IMG/VR virus record: IMGVR_UViG_3300043409_001877
Coordinates: 62,001-126,000 of that record
Reading direction: 5' to 3' (one strand)
Source: a virus
DNA length: 64,000 bases
The notes beneath the pieces were generated by a model. That model did not search any database. It was given only the letters and a program-made list of their open reading frames with translations, and was not told where the DNA came from. Every line of letters starts with the position of its first letter. Within the stretch, counting starts at the first letter, position 1. Position numbers and translations under genes: made by a program. This document shows, one piece after another, positions 45,465 to 53,427 of this stretch.

Positions 45465-47359
45465 TGGGAGTTTTTATAAGAAATAAAAGTAAAAGAGTTA
45501 TTGGTGTTGATAAACCTAAGAAAATGGTTATTGATAATGAGGTAAGGGTTGAGGGTGCTATTGAAACTGTACTACCTGGTAAAAAGAGTTTAAAAAGTAA
45601 AATTGGTGAATCATCAAAACCAGCACCTATTTTACTTAGTTCTTTGGTTAAAAATGTTGAACCAACACCACCTCCAATTGTTAAAAAAACAGTAACTAAT
45701 TCTTTTGATAAAGGTGTTAAACCAGATGTAAGGGTGTTTACAAATAAAAATAATGATAGACCTAAAGAAGAAAAAAATATTATACCGCAAATTAACCCTA
45801 GTTTTGAGTTAAAAAGCGATTCATTACCAAATAAATACGCTTTAACAACAATATTAAATGATTCTTTTGCTGAATATTTTTATGTGTTTGTCACATCATT
45901 TTTAGAAAATAATAGATGGTTTAAAGGTGATATTATTATTATGTATAATGATGATTTTTCTTTTTTATCTGATAGTAGTATTAATAAAATATCAAAATTA
46001 TACCATAATATTGTATTTAGAAAAATAGAAACCACTAAAGATTATTTGTATGTTATAGATGAATTTAAAAAACGTGTAAACCCAGCATTTCATAGATTTA
46101 CAGCATCAATTCTAACTATAGAAACTTTTAATATTACAGGGTATGATAAAATATTATATTTAGATGCTGATACGCTAGTTATTAATAATATTAAAGAACT
46201 TTTTTTAGCTAAATCAGATATTGTTGTAACTAATGACACTTCCGATTATATAACCACCAATCAAATAAAATTAGCCAATGATTCAAATAGCCAATTAAAA
46301 TTAAACGGTGGATTTCTTTTAGTTGATAAAAAATTTATTGAAAAAAGTGACCATGTTATGAACATTTTTTCAGAATTTAATAAAATACCTGATATTACAT
46401 TTTTAGATCAAAGTATACTTAATTATTATCTTAAAAGATACGATGTTTTGTTTATAAACGCTAATTATAATTTATTAAAAAGATGTTTTAATGATTCTAA
46501 TAAAGAATTATTAAAAAAATACGCTACAGATATAAAGATAATACATTATGTTGGTGAAAAGCCGTGGCAAGTAAAACAAAAAGATTTTGAAAAAAACTAC
46601 ACTGAAATTGAAAAATTCTGGTTAAATTGTTATAATAAATGTAATGGGGTTATAGGTGTTTCACATCAAGAGTTAAATGTTATATCGTCTGGAATTAAAT
46701 TAGACGAACTTAGAGAGATTCTACCAGAAGTTAAAACTGGTAAAAATATGTCAGCTAATTGGGGTTATAAATTTAGTAATGTTTGTGATATAGATTTTTA
46801 CTTATGCTCCACAAATGAAGCTAAATTATTTGAAGAAATTAACAATGATTTATTTAAACCAAAAGTTAATTGGTTATTAACCACAAACGTATACAACAAT
46901 TTTAAAAAAATAAGAGGGTCTATTCCAAATAACATAGATCCGTTTTATTTTATAATGGATAGATCTGAGATTTTTAAACAAATGTTATATAATCGGTTAA
47001 ATAATAAAAATTTAAACATGCCAACATCAGGTGTTGTTATGTTATTTTTATCATCATTCATGGATGTTAAAAAAATTAATATTATTGGTTACAATTTATT
47101 TAACGTTAAAAACAATGACGGATCATTTAAACAATTTGGTAATAGTAAATTTATTAACCCATATGTTGATGATAAAAAACCACACTCAATTGAATGTGAT
47201 ATAACTTATATTATTTTATCTTTAAATAACCTAATAAAAAATAACGCAGAAATTAAATTTTATCAATCCGAAATTGTTAATGATGTTTATAACATGATTT
47301 TAGATGAGCTTGGTACTAACCAAATAATTAACGAAATAAAAAATAAATACAAGTATTAA
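45464..47359 (+). CDS. Fused GT8-like glycosyltransferase and GT42-like sialyltransferase domain
   Basis: This is a 631-residue protein. Residues 1-120 form a Lys/Pro-rich linker. About 125-390 is a GT8-like GT-A domain: YALTTILNDSFAEYFYVF, YDKILYLDADTLVINNI (DAD metal motif), LNGGFLLVD, and IIHYVGEKPWQ. About 395-620 resembles GT42 sialyltransferases: NMPTSGVVMLFLSSFMDV, INIIGYNLF and HSIECDITYIILSL match the family's TSGVYMCAVAIALGYKEIYLSG and HSxxxDIxALxFL patterns. The gene sits directly between the NeuA-like and NeuB-like genes, supporting transfer of a CMP-nonulosonate. The GT42-like part is a remote similarity judged by eye. Confidence 0.7.
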   Translation: MGVFIRNKSKRVIGVDKPKKMVIDNEVRVEGAIETVLPGKKSLKSKIGESSKPAPILLSSLVKNVEPTPPPIVKKTVTNSFDKGVKPDVRVFTNKNNDRPKEEKNIIPQINPSFELKSDSLPNKYALTTILNDSFAEYFYVFVTSFLENNRWFKGDIIIMYNDDFSFLSDSSINKISKLYHNIVFRKIETTKDYLYVIDEFKKRVNPAFHRFTASILTIETFNITGYDKILYLDADTLVINNIKELFLAKSDIVVTNDTSDYITTNQIKLANDSNSQLKLNGGFLLVDKKFIEKSDHVMNIFSEFNKIPDITFLDQSILNYYLKRYDVLFINANYNLLKRCFNDSNKELLKKYATDIKIIHYVGEKPWQVKQKDFEKNYTEIEKFWLNCYNKCNGVIGVSHQELNVISSGIKLDELREILPEVKTGKNMSANWGYKFSNVCDIDFYLCSTNEAKLFEEINNDLFKPKVNWLLTTNVYNNFKKIRGSIPNNIDPFYFIMDRSEIFKQMLYNRLNNKNLNMPTSGVVMLFLSSFMDVKKINIIGYNLFNVKNNDGSFKQFGNSKFINPYVDDKKPHSIECDITYIILSLNNLIKNNAEIKFYQSEIVNDVYNMILDELGTNQIINEIKNKYKY

Positions 47360-47361
47360 AA

Positions 47362-48207
47362 ATGGGTAAAGTAAAAATTATTGCCGAAATAGGTATAAAT
47401 CACAATGGTGATATTAACATCGCAAAAGAATTAATAATGGTTGCAAAAGCCGCTGGTTGTGATTACGTTAAATTCCAAAAAAGAAATCCAGATGTGTGTG
47501 TACCAGAAGACCAAAAATTAAAAATTAGACAGACACCTTGGGGTGAAATGACTTACATTGATTATAAATGGAAGACCGAGTTTTCTAAAGAGCAATATTT
47601 AGAAATCGACAGATTCTGTTATGAATTAGGGATTAATTGGTTTGTATCAGTTTGGGATATAGATTCAGTTGATTTTATGAGAGAGATATCAAAAGAAACT
47701 AAAATGTATGATGGTACAATGAAAATACCATCAGCGTTAATTACTGATTTAAAGTTATGTGAATACGCTATGGTAAATTCTAATACATTTATCATATCAA
47801 CTGGTATGAGTACCGAAGAAGAGATTAGACAATGTGTTACCGCATGTACTCCAGATGTTATTATGCACACAAACTCAACTTATCCATGTCCTGTTGATGA
47901 ATTAAATTTAAACTATATTAATTGGCTTAAAGGATGGTACCCAGATAAAGAAATTGGTTATAGTGGTCATGAGTACGGTCTTGTAACAACTTTTGCTACA
48001 ATTCCTATGGGTGTCACTTGGATTGAACGACACATTACATTAGACAGAGGTATGTGGGGGTCTGATCAAGCATCATCAATTGAACCATCTGGTTTATTTA
48101 AATTAGTTAAAGGTATTCGTGATATAGAAAAAGCCCTATCACTACCAGTGGCACCAAGAGTGGTATTTGGTAAAGAATTAGAAAAACAAAAATCATTAAG
48201 AAAATAA
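47362..48207 (+). CDS. neuB: Nonulosonate synthase, NeuB-like, without SAF domain
   Basis: This is a 281-residue TIM barrel enzyme. It condenses phosphoenolpyruvate with a mannose-type sugar to form a nonulosonic acid. Motifs: IIAEIGINHNGDINIA (residues 5-20), DYVKFQKRNPD, STGMSTEEEI, HTNSTYPCP (about 172-180), GYSGHEYGLVTT and IERHITLDR ... GSDQASSIEP (about 217-240). The protein stops right after the linker (KELEKQKSLRK) at the point where the C-terminal SAF (antifreeze-like) domain of NeuB (about 340 residues in all) would begin. It may act without that lid, or be altered in specificity. It is 2 bases after the GT8/GT42 gene. Confidence 0.85.
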   Translation: MGKVKIIAEIGINHNGDINIAKELIMVAKAAGCDYVKFQKRNPDVCVPEDQKLKIRQTPWGEMTYIDYKWKTEFSKEQYLEIDRFCYELGINWFVSVWDIDSVDFMREISKETKMYDGTMKIPSALITDLKLCEYAMVNSNTFIISTGMSTEEEIRQCVTACTPDVIMHTNSTYPCPVDELNLNYINWLKGWYPDKEIGYSGHEYGLVTTFATIPMGVTWIERHITLDRGMWGSDQASSIEPSGLFKLVKGIRDIEKALSLPVAPRVVFGKELEKQKSLRK

Positions 48208-48208
48208 G

Positions 48209-48901
48209 ATGAACATATTTAAAACAAATTATAAAGGGGTTTTAGTAGAATTACCAAAATCAATTCACGAACAAAGAACAGTGTCTAAGGTTGAAACCAT
48301 TAAAGACAGAATATTGATGGGTGACTACGAAAGAGTTGAAAGCGATTTTGCTATTAAGTATTACGATAATAATGACGTTGTTTTAGAGTTAGGTGGTTGT
48401 TTAGGTATTGTGTCATGTATAATGGCTAAAATTGTTAAAAATTTAGTAACTGTCGAACCAAACACTAATTTAAATGATATTATTAACAATCATAAAAAAA
48501 TAAACAACGTTGATTTTATATTAGAAAACACAATTGTTAGTAATAACAACACTGATATTGTAGAATTTCATGTGAACCCTTTTGTTTTAGGTTCTGGTTT
48601 ATATTCTAAAAGTAGTAATATTATTAAAACAAAAACAACAACTATTAGCGATCTTGAGAAAAAACATAATTTAAAATTCAATACACTCCATTGCGATATT
48701 GAGGGTTTTGAGTTTGATTTCTTAAAGAATAATATAAATGAAATAAAAACAAAATTTAATAAGATTATAATTGAAACTCATTACTGGATGAACCTTGCTA
48801 ATGGGTATGATGTTTTAGCGTTTTTAAACGGTAATGGTTATGAATTAATTAATCAACATCAAGGAATATTTTTTTTAAAACTAAAACATAATAATGGATA
48901 A
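48209..48901 (+). CDS. FkbM-type SAM-dependent methyltransferase
   Basis: This is a 230-residue protein: VVLELGGCLGIVSCIMAKIV (about 55-75) is the SAM-binding glycine loop, LVTVEPNTNL the acidic strand end, and FNTLHCDIEGFEFDFLKNNI (about 155-175) the FkbM-type motif with DIEGFE. FkbM proteins O-methylate sugars, among other targets. In this operon it probably methylates a sugar of the glycan. It starts 1 base after the NeuB gene and overlaps the next gene by 8 bases. Confidence 0.85.
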   Translation: MNIFKTNYKGVLVELPKSIHEQRTVSKVETIKDRILMGDYERVESDFAIKYYDNNDVVLELGGCLGIVSCIMAKIVKNLVTVEPNTNLNDIINNHKKINNVDFILENTIVSNNNTDIVEFHVNPFVLGSGLYSKSSNIIKTKTTTISDLEKKHNLKFNTLHCDIEGFEFDFLKNNINEIKTKFNKIIIETHYWMNLANGYDVLAFLNGNGYELINQHQGIFFLKLKHNNG

Positions 48902-50810
48902 ACATAAAGACTTTTGGGAAAAATGTGATGAAACGTTTTCACATATTGATATATCTGGTCACTTAGGGGATATTAAACAATTACAACAATCATGGGAAAA
49001 TAATTTTGCTAATAAATATGATTTTACCAATAAAACTGTAATTGATTATGGTATTGGCGGTGGGTTATTTGGTAAATACCTTTTTGATAAAAAGAAAATA
49101 AAAAAGTATATTGGATTTGATATAGCACAAAGACAACTTAAACATGCCGCTATAAATTTAAAAGGTTATAAAAAAGAACTTTTTGATTCTAATGTAAAAT
49201 TAAATTTTAACGATTTAAATGCTGATATTTTTATTTGCCAAGCTGTTATACAACACTTCCCTAATGAAAAGTATATGATTAATTTTTTAAATGAACTTAA
49301 CGATTCTAATATTAACGAAATAATGTTACAAATACGTTATAGCAATAAAACAACGTTTAGTAATGATTATGATACAAGAGAAGGCGTTAGATTATCCTGT
49401 CAAACCAATTCAGATTATATATTAAAACATTTAAAAAACTATAAACTAGTAACTAATAAAAAATTAACCAACAAATCAAATTACGAATTTTTATTCTTTG
49501 AAAAAAAAAATAAAAAAATTTACGTAGACATTGATAACACGATTGCTGAAACCAATGGTATGGATTATGAAAATTCAAAACCAATAATGGATAGGATTAA
49601 TAAAATTAACAACCTTCATGATGATGGTAATACCATTGTTTACTGGACGGCAAGAGGTTCTGTATCTGGTATTGATTATTCAGAATTAACTAAAAAACAA
49701 TTTGAAGAATGGGGTGTTAAATATCACGATTTAAAATTTGGTAAACCAGCTTATGATTTATTTATTGATGATAAAAATATACATAGTGATACATTTTTTA
49801 AATCGGTTGATACAATTAATCACGATTCTAATTTATTTATAACATGCCCTTCGGTTAAAGTACCACATGGTGGTATTAGAGTCATATTAGAATGGGCTAA
49901 TAGATTAAGTAAATGGCATAACGTAACTTTATATATTGCAGATGGTGAAACTAACTGTAAATGGTTTGAAATAGATCCTATTGTAAAAATAGAGATTAAT
50001 AAAAATAACATTGTTGATTATAATTGCGTAATTATTACAAGCCCACATTCAATACACCTGCAAGATCTAATAACATCAAATCAAAAGTGTTTTATTTTTA
50101 TGCAAATGGCTGAACATTTATTCAACCCTAATGATACTGAATGGCTTAAAAAATGCACAGATTTTTACACATCAAAACACCCTTTGTTTTCAATATCTCA
50201 ATGGAATATTGATATGTTGAAAAATGAATTTAAACGTAGTGGTGAAATTTATTATATTGGGAATGGTGTTAATTTAGATGATTTTACTATAAGTGAAACT
50301 CCTAAAAAAGATAATATTATATTAATTGAAGGTTGGGAGCCAACTAACCCAAGTAAAGATATAGATAATTTAGCTCCAAGAGTAGCAGCTAAACTTAAAA
50401 AAATGAAATATAAAATTTTAGCATATTCTAATAGACCATTAAAAACTTTTGCTGAAATACCTGATGAATACTATCATAACCCTGATTTAAAAACAATGAA
50501 TGATTTATATGATAGAGCCACAATATTAGTTAAGGCTACTAAATACGATGCCAGAAGTTGTGCACCAATGGAGGCTATGACTAAAGGTACACCAACTGTT
50601 AGAGCTATAAATTATGGTGACGATGATTTAATTAATGATTTTAATTGCGTTAAAGTACTTTATAATGAACGACAATTATATGAGGGTATTATTAATTTAT
50701 TAAAAGATAAAGATAAATATGAATACATGTCTTCACATTGTTTAAATTATGTTAAAACGATTACTTGGGATTTTTGGATGGGTGAAGTTAATAAAATAAT
50801 AAGCAATTAA
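48894..50810 (+). CDS. Three-domain enzyme: methyltransferase, HAD phosphatase, GT4-like glycosyltransferase
   Basis: This is a 638-residue protein. Part 1 (about 1-190): SAM methyltransferase with TVIDYGIGGGLFGKYLF and YIGFDIAQRQL. Part 2 (about 203-305): HAD-like phosphatase with IYVDIDNTIAET (DxDxT), IVYWTARGS, and KPAYDLFIDDKN, as in capsule biosynthesis HAD proteins. Part 3 (about 310-638): GT-B type glycosyltransferase with HGGIRVILEWANRL, YYIGNGVNLDDF, IILIEGWEPTNPSK and ARSCAPMEAMTKGTPTVRA (EX7E-like acceptor region). The fusion would couple modification and transfer of one sugar. It overlaps the FkbM gene by 8 bases. A small AT-rich gap of 29 bases follows. Confidence 0.8.
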   Translation: MDKHKDFWEKCDETFSHIDISGHLGDIKQLQQSWENNFANKYDFTNKTVIDYGIGGGLFGKYLFDKKKIKKYIGFDIAQRQLKHAAINLKGYKKELFDSNVKLNFNDLNADIFICQAVIQHFPNEKYMINFLNELNDSNINEIMLQIRYSNKTTFSNDYDTREGVRLSCQTNSDYILKHLKNYKLVTNKKLTNKSNYEFLFFEKKNKKIYVDIDNTIAETNGMDYENSKPIMDRINKINNLHDDGNTIVYWTARGSVSGIDYSELTKKQFEEWGVKYHDLKFGKPAYDLFIDDKNIHSDTFFKSVDTINHDSNLFITCPSVKVPHGGIRVILEWANRLSKWHNVTLYIADGETNCKWFEIDPIVKIEINKNNIVDYNCVIITSPHSIHLQDLITSNQKCFIFMQMAEHLFNPNDTEWLKKCTDFYTSKHPLFSISQWNIDMLKNEFKRSGEIYYIGNGVNLDDFTISETPKKDNIILIEGWEPTNPSKDIDNLAPRVAAKLKKMKYKILAYSNRPLKTFAEIPDEYYHNPDLKTMNDLYDRATILVKATKYDARSCAPMEAMTKGTPTVRAINYGDDDLINDFNCVKVLYNERQLYEGIINLLKDKDKYEYMSSHCLNYVKTITWDFWMGEVNKIISN

Positions 50811-50839
50811 TAATAAATTTAAAAAAAAATAATAAGCAA

Positions 50840-51508
50840 ATGTTAAATAGCAAAGAAATTAATAAAATAAAAGAAGATGTTTGTATTATTGCGTTAAAAT
50901 ATCTTGAACCATATTGGGAGCTAACCCAATTAGATATAATAAATTCTGGTTTATCAGTTATTTACGTTGATAGAGAAGGTGTTGGTTCTATGAGTAAAGC
51001 CTTCAACACATGTATACCGCAATTAATAGAAAAATACGGTGATAATTTACCCAAGTATTTATTTTTTGTTACAAATGTTGGCTTTAATATAAATACAGTT
51101 AATAGATTAGTTGAATCTATGGATAAAACAGGTTTTGGCGCTATTCACCCATCCCATGAAAGTGATCATGCGTCTCACAGAAATAATGGTACAAATGAAA
51201 TTGTAGAAACAAAATATATAGAATGGACAGCTCCAATTGTAAAGACTGAGCTTTTTTTAAAGCAAAAATTAGATGAAAATTATAGATATTGGTATTTTGA
51301 TTTAGTATGGAGTTATGACGTTAAACAAATGGGCTATAAAATAGGTGTTGATCATGGAACTTCGGTTAATCACACATATTTATTAAAGGAGAACAAAAAA
51401 CATATAATAACAAAATTAAGAAGTGAATTAAGATGGTATTGGAATCCAATTGAGGAAAAAACATTAATCTCAAAATACGGATTAAATTGGAAAAAACTAC
51501 TTTGGTAG
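50840..51508 (+). CDS. Probable GT2-like glycosyltransferase
   Basis: This is a 222-residue protein. It lacks a textbook DxD in the expected place, but the layout (VCIIALKYLEPYWELTQLDI, SMSKAFNTCIPQLIEKYG, YLFFVTNVGFNINTVNRLVE, GFGAIHPSHESD, and IGVDHGTSVNHTYL) suggests a GT-A fold of the GT2 type, as in polysaccharide gene clusters. Asn/His residues near the C-terminus could bind the acceptor. It stops with TAG, unlike most genes here. The distance to the next gene (31 bases) is long for this operon. Confidence 0.6.
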   Translation: MLNSKEINKIKEDVCIIALKYLEPYWELTQLDIINSGLSVIYVDREGVGSMSKAFNTCIPQLIEKYGDNLPKYLFFVTNVGFNINTVNRLVESMDKTGFGAIHPSHESDHASHRNNGTNEIVETKYIEWTAPIVKTELFLKQKLDENYRYWYFDLVWSYDVKQMGYKIGVDHGTSVNHTYLLKENKKHIITKLRSELRWYWNPIEEKTLISKYGLNWKKLLW

Positions 51509-51539
51509 AAAAATAAGAATAAAAAATAAGAATAAAAAA

Positions 51540-52181
51540 ATGACAACATTAGAATTACATGGAGTGGCATACGAATTAGCTTTTTGGAAAGAATTCGTTA
51601 AAACAGATCGTTTTATCACTGGGTGGGTTGGTAAAGAAAAAACCCCAGAATTAAATAATAAAGTAGCTGAATTTATATTAGCAAATAAAAACGATAATAT
51701 ACTAGATGTTGGTAGCGGTGCTGTATCATTATTAAACGGATTATCAAATAAATCAAATTTAATTGCAGCTGATCCGTTGGGTGAGCTATATCAGATAGTT
51801 TTTGATTATAAAAAATATAACATACCAGCTCCATTAACATATCCAGCGGAAGAACTTCCGTATGATAATGAATTTGATATTGTCCACATATCAAACGCAC
51901 TAGACCACAGCCAAGACCCAAAATTAGCTGTTGAAAAATTATTAAAATCAACTAAAAGTGGTGGATATTTAATCATTCAAGGGTTTGAATGCGAAGGTAC
52001 GTTTGAAAACTGGATTGGATTTCATCAATGGGATTTACAATATAAACCACATGGTTTAACATTAACTAATAAACATGGTGAAGAAACTATATTATTAGAT
52101 AGTACCGATATTACTATTGGAAGTAGTGATGATATTGGTGGTGGCAAAAGATGGTTAATATGCGTAGTAAAGAAGAAGTAA
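51540..52181 (+). CDS. Class I SAM-dependent methyltransferase
   Basis: This is a 213-residue protein with a SAM-binding loop NILDVGSGAVSLLNGLSNKS (about 52-71), an acidic strand end (LIAADPLGELY), and the motif PYDNEFDIVHISNALDHSQD (about 105-125), typical of UbiE/TylF-like small-molecule methyltransferases. A final YLIIQGFECEG strand completes the Rossmann-like fold. Sugar or lipid methylation is the probable role here. The next gene starts inside it (31-base overlap in another frame). Confidence 0.8.
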   Translation: MTTLELHGVAYELAFWKEFVKTDRFITGWVGKEKTPELNNKVAEFILANKNDNILDVGSGAVSLLNGLSNKSNLIAADPLGELYQIVFDYKKYNIPAPLTYPAEELPYDNEFDIVHISNALDHSQDPKLAVEKLLKSTKSGGYLIIQGFECEGTFENWIGFHQWDLQYKPHGLTLTNKHGEETILLDSTDITIGSSDDIGGGKRWLICVVKKK

Positions 52182-52612
52182 CTAAAATTATAATAGACTT
52201 TGACGGTGTACTAACCGATGGTAAAATTTTTTACACACACGATGGTAAACAATTTAAAGGTACAAATACTCGTGATGTTAGGGCTATAAGAGAATTAATT
52301 AGCCATGGTTACGATGTTACGATTTTAACAGCAAGTAATTGGTCTGGCTCTAAAGATTTTGCAAAAAAAACTGGGGCTGATGTAGTTATTTTAAAAGAAA
52401 AGATAAAATTTTTAGAAACATTTAATGGTGGTTATATAGCAATAGGTGATGATGTTTGGGATCACCCATTAATTGAATCTGCCAGTAGATTTTTTGCACC
52501 AAGAGATTGTGATAAGTTAATAAAAAACAATCCTAAAGTTGAAATATTAGATTGTGATGGTGGTAGTGGCGTAATAGCTGAGCTAGTTTGGTTATTATGT
52601 AATAATAAATAA
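52151..52612 (+). CDS. KdsC-like HAD phosphatase (nonulosonate 8- or 9-phosphate phosphatase)
   Basis: This is a 153-residue HAD protein of the cap-less C0 type. Nucleophile loop IIIDFDGVLTDGK with Asp16 and Asp18, motif II TILTAS, motif III Lys in VILKEKIKF, motif IV IAIGDDVWDHPLI with Asp100 and Asp101. KdsC and its relatives (including the KDN-9-phosphate and Neu5Ac-9-phosphate phosphatases) have this form. It would remove the phosphate from the NeuB product before CMP activation. The start overlaps the methyltransferase by 31 bases; a second ATG (52160) is also possible. Confidence 0.8.
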   Translation: MVNMRSKEEVTKIIIDFDGVLTDGKIFYTHDGKQFKGTNTRDVRAIRELISHGYDVTILTASNWSGSKDFAKKTGADVVILKEKIKFLETFNGGYIAIGDDVWDHPLIESASRFFAPRDCDKLIKNNPKVEILDCDGGSGVIAELVWLLCNNK

Positions 52613-52627
52613 ATGTAAATATATACT

Positions 52628-53374
52628 ATGGGTAACCAAAGAAGAAAGAAAAGACTAACCTCTGAAGAAGAATTTGAGGTTTTAAATGAAATTAACCACT
52701 CACATAGTGGTAACATTTTAGATAGAATAAAAGTTGATATCAAGTATAAAACACAGAACCAAAAAATTTTAGTAAACGAGATTAAGGATAAAGAGATTGT
52801 AATATGCTCTGGTTTACCTGGAACTGGTAAAACATTCTTATCATGCGCTGTGGCATTAGAGTTGCTTAAAAAAGACCCTAGGTACCGTAAAATCGTAATA
52901 GTTAAATCTGTTACAACATTAAGGGATGAAGAAATTGGATTCTTAAAAGGAACCATGAAAGAAAAGATGGAACCATTTATGTATTCTTTCTTACATAACT
53001 TTGAAAAAATAATTGGTAAAAGTAATGTTGAAGCTTTAAGAGCCGCTGGTATGATCGAAGAAATGCCAATAGCCTATATGAGGGGTATTAACATAGATAA
53101 CTCAATTACAATCATAGATGAGGCTCAAAATATCTCAATTGATAATATCAGGACAATTATGACTCGTTTAGGCGAAAACTCTAAAATGATATTCTTAGGG
53201 GATGAAAATCAGATTGACATGAAAAAGAAAGGCGAAAGCTCTCTTAATTTTATTATTAATAAATTCAAGAATTTTGATGAAGTTGGGACTATTAGTTTGG
53301 GTGAAGATGATGTCGTAAGAAACCCTTTAATAAAGAAAATTGAGCAAATTTTTAGAGAAAATTCAAATCAATAA
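52628..53374 (+). CDS. PhoH-like P-loop ATPase
   Basis: This is a 248-residue protein. Walker A is GLPGTGKT (62-69), Walker B with DEAQ (164-167), then a sensor stretch SKMIFLGDENQIDMKKKGES; these match PhoH-like ATPases, a family common in phages, related to RecD-type helicases, and thought to act on RNA. The N-terminal 50 residues are basic and partly disordered. It is the last gene before a 46-base gap containing a hairpin. It may help phage RNA metabolism; the exact role is not established. Confidence 0.9.
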   Translation: MGNQRRKKRLTSEEEFEVLNEINHSHSGNILDRIKVDIKYKTQNQKILVNEIKDKEIVICSGLPGTGKTFLSCAVALELLKKDPRYRKIVIVKSVTTLRDEEIGFLKGTMKEKMEPFMYSFLHNFEKIIGKSNVEALRAAGMIEEMPIAYMRGINIDNSITIIDEAQNISIDNIRTIMTRLGENSKMIFLGDENQIDMKKKGESSLNFIINKFKNFDEVGTISLGEDDVVRNPLIKKIEQIFRENSNQ

Positions 53375-53390
53375 TTTACTTTTTCTATTT

Positions 53391-53427
53391 TAACCATATT
53401 ATTGTTTAAAAGACAGTAATATGGTTA
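53391..53427 (+). promoter_or_regulatory. Hairpin covering the start codon of the next gene
   Basis: TAACCATATTA (53391-53401) and TAATATGGTTA (53417-53427) are perfect 11-base complements around a 15-base loop. The ATG at 53421 lies inside the right arm, so translation of the 215-residue gene would be blocked in the folded RNA unless the stem opens. There is no T run, so it is not a normal terminator. Confidence 0.55.

Noticed and set aside
52462-52956. A 164-codon minus-strand frame across the phosphatase and PhoH-like genes
   Set aside because: It is antisense to two well-supported genes, has no promoter or initiation context, and the product resembles nothing.
53375-53404. A weak promoter (TTTA, 18 bases, TATTATTG) before the degenerate HAD-like gene
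   Set aside because: Spacing and -33 box do not match the other four promoters, and the -7 candidate lies in a hairpin arm.
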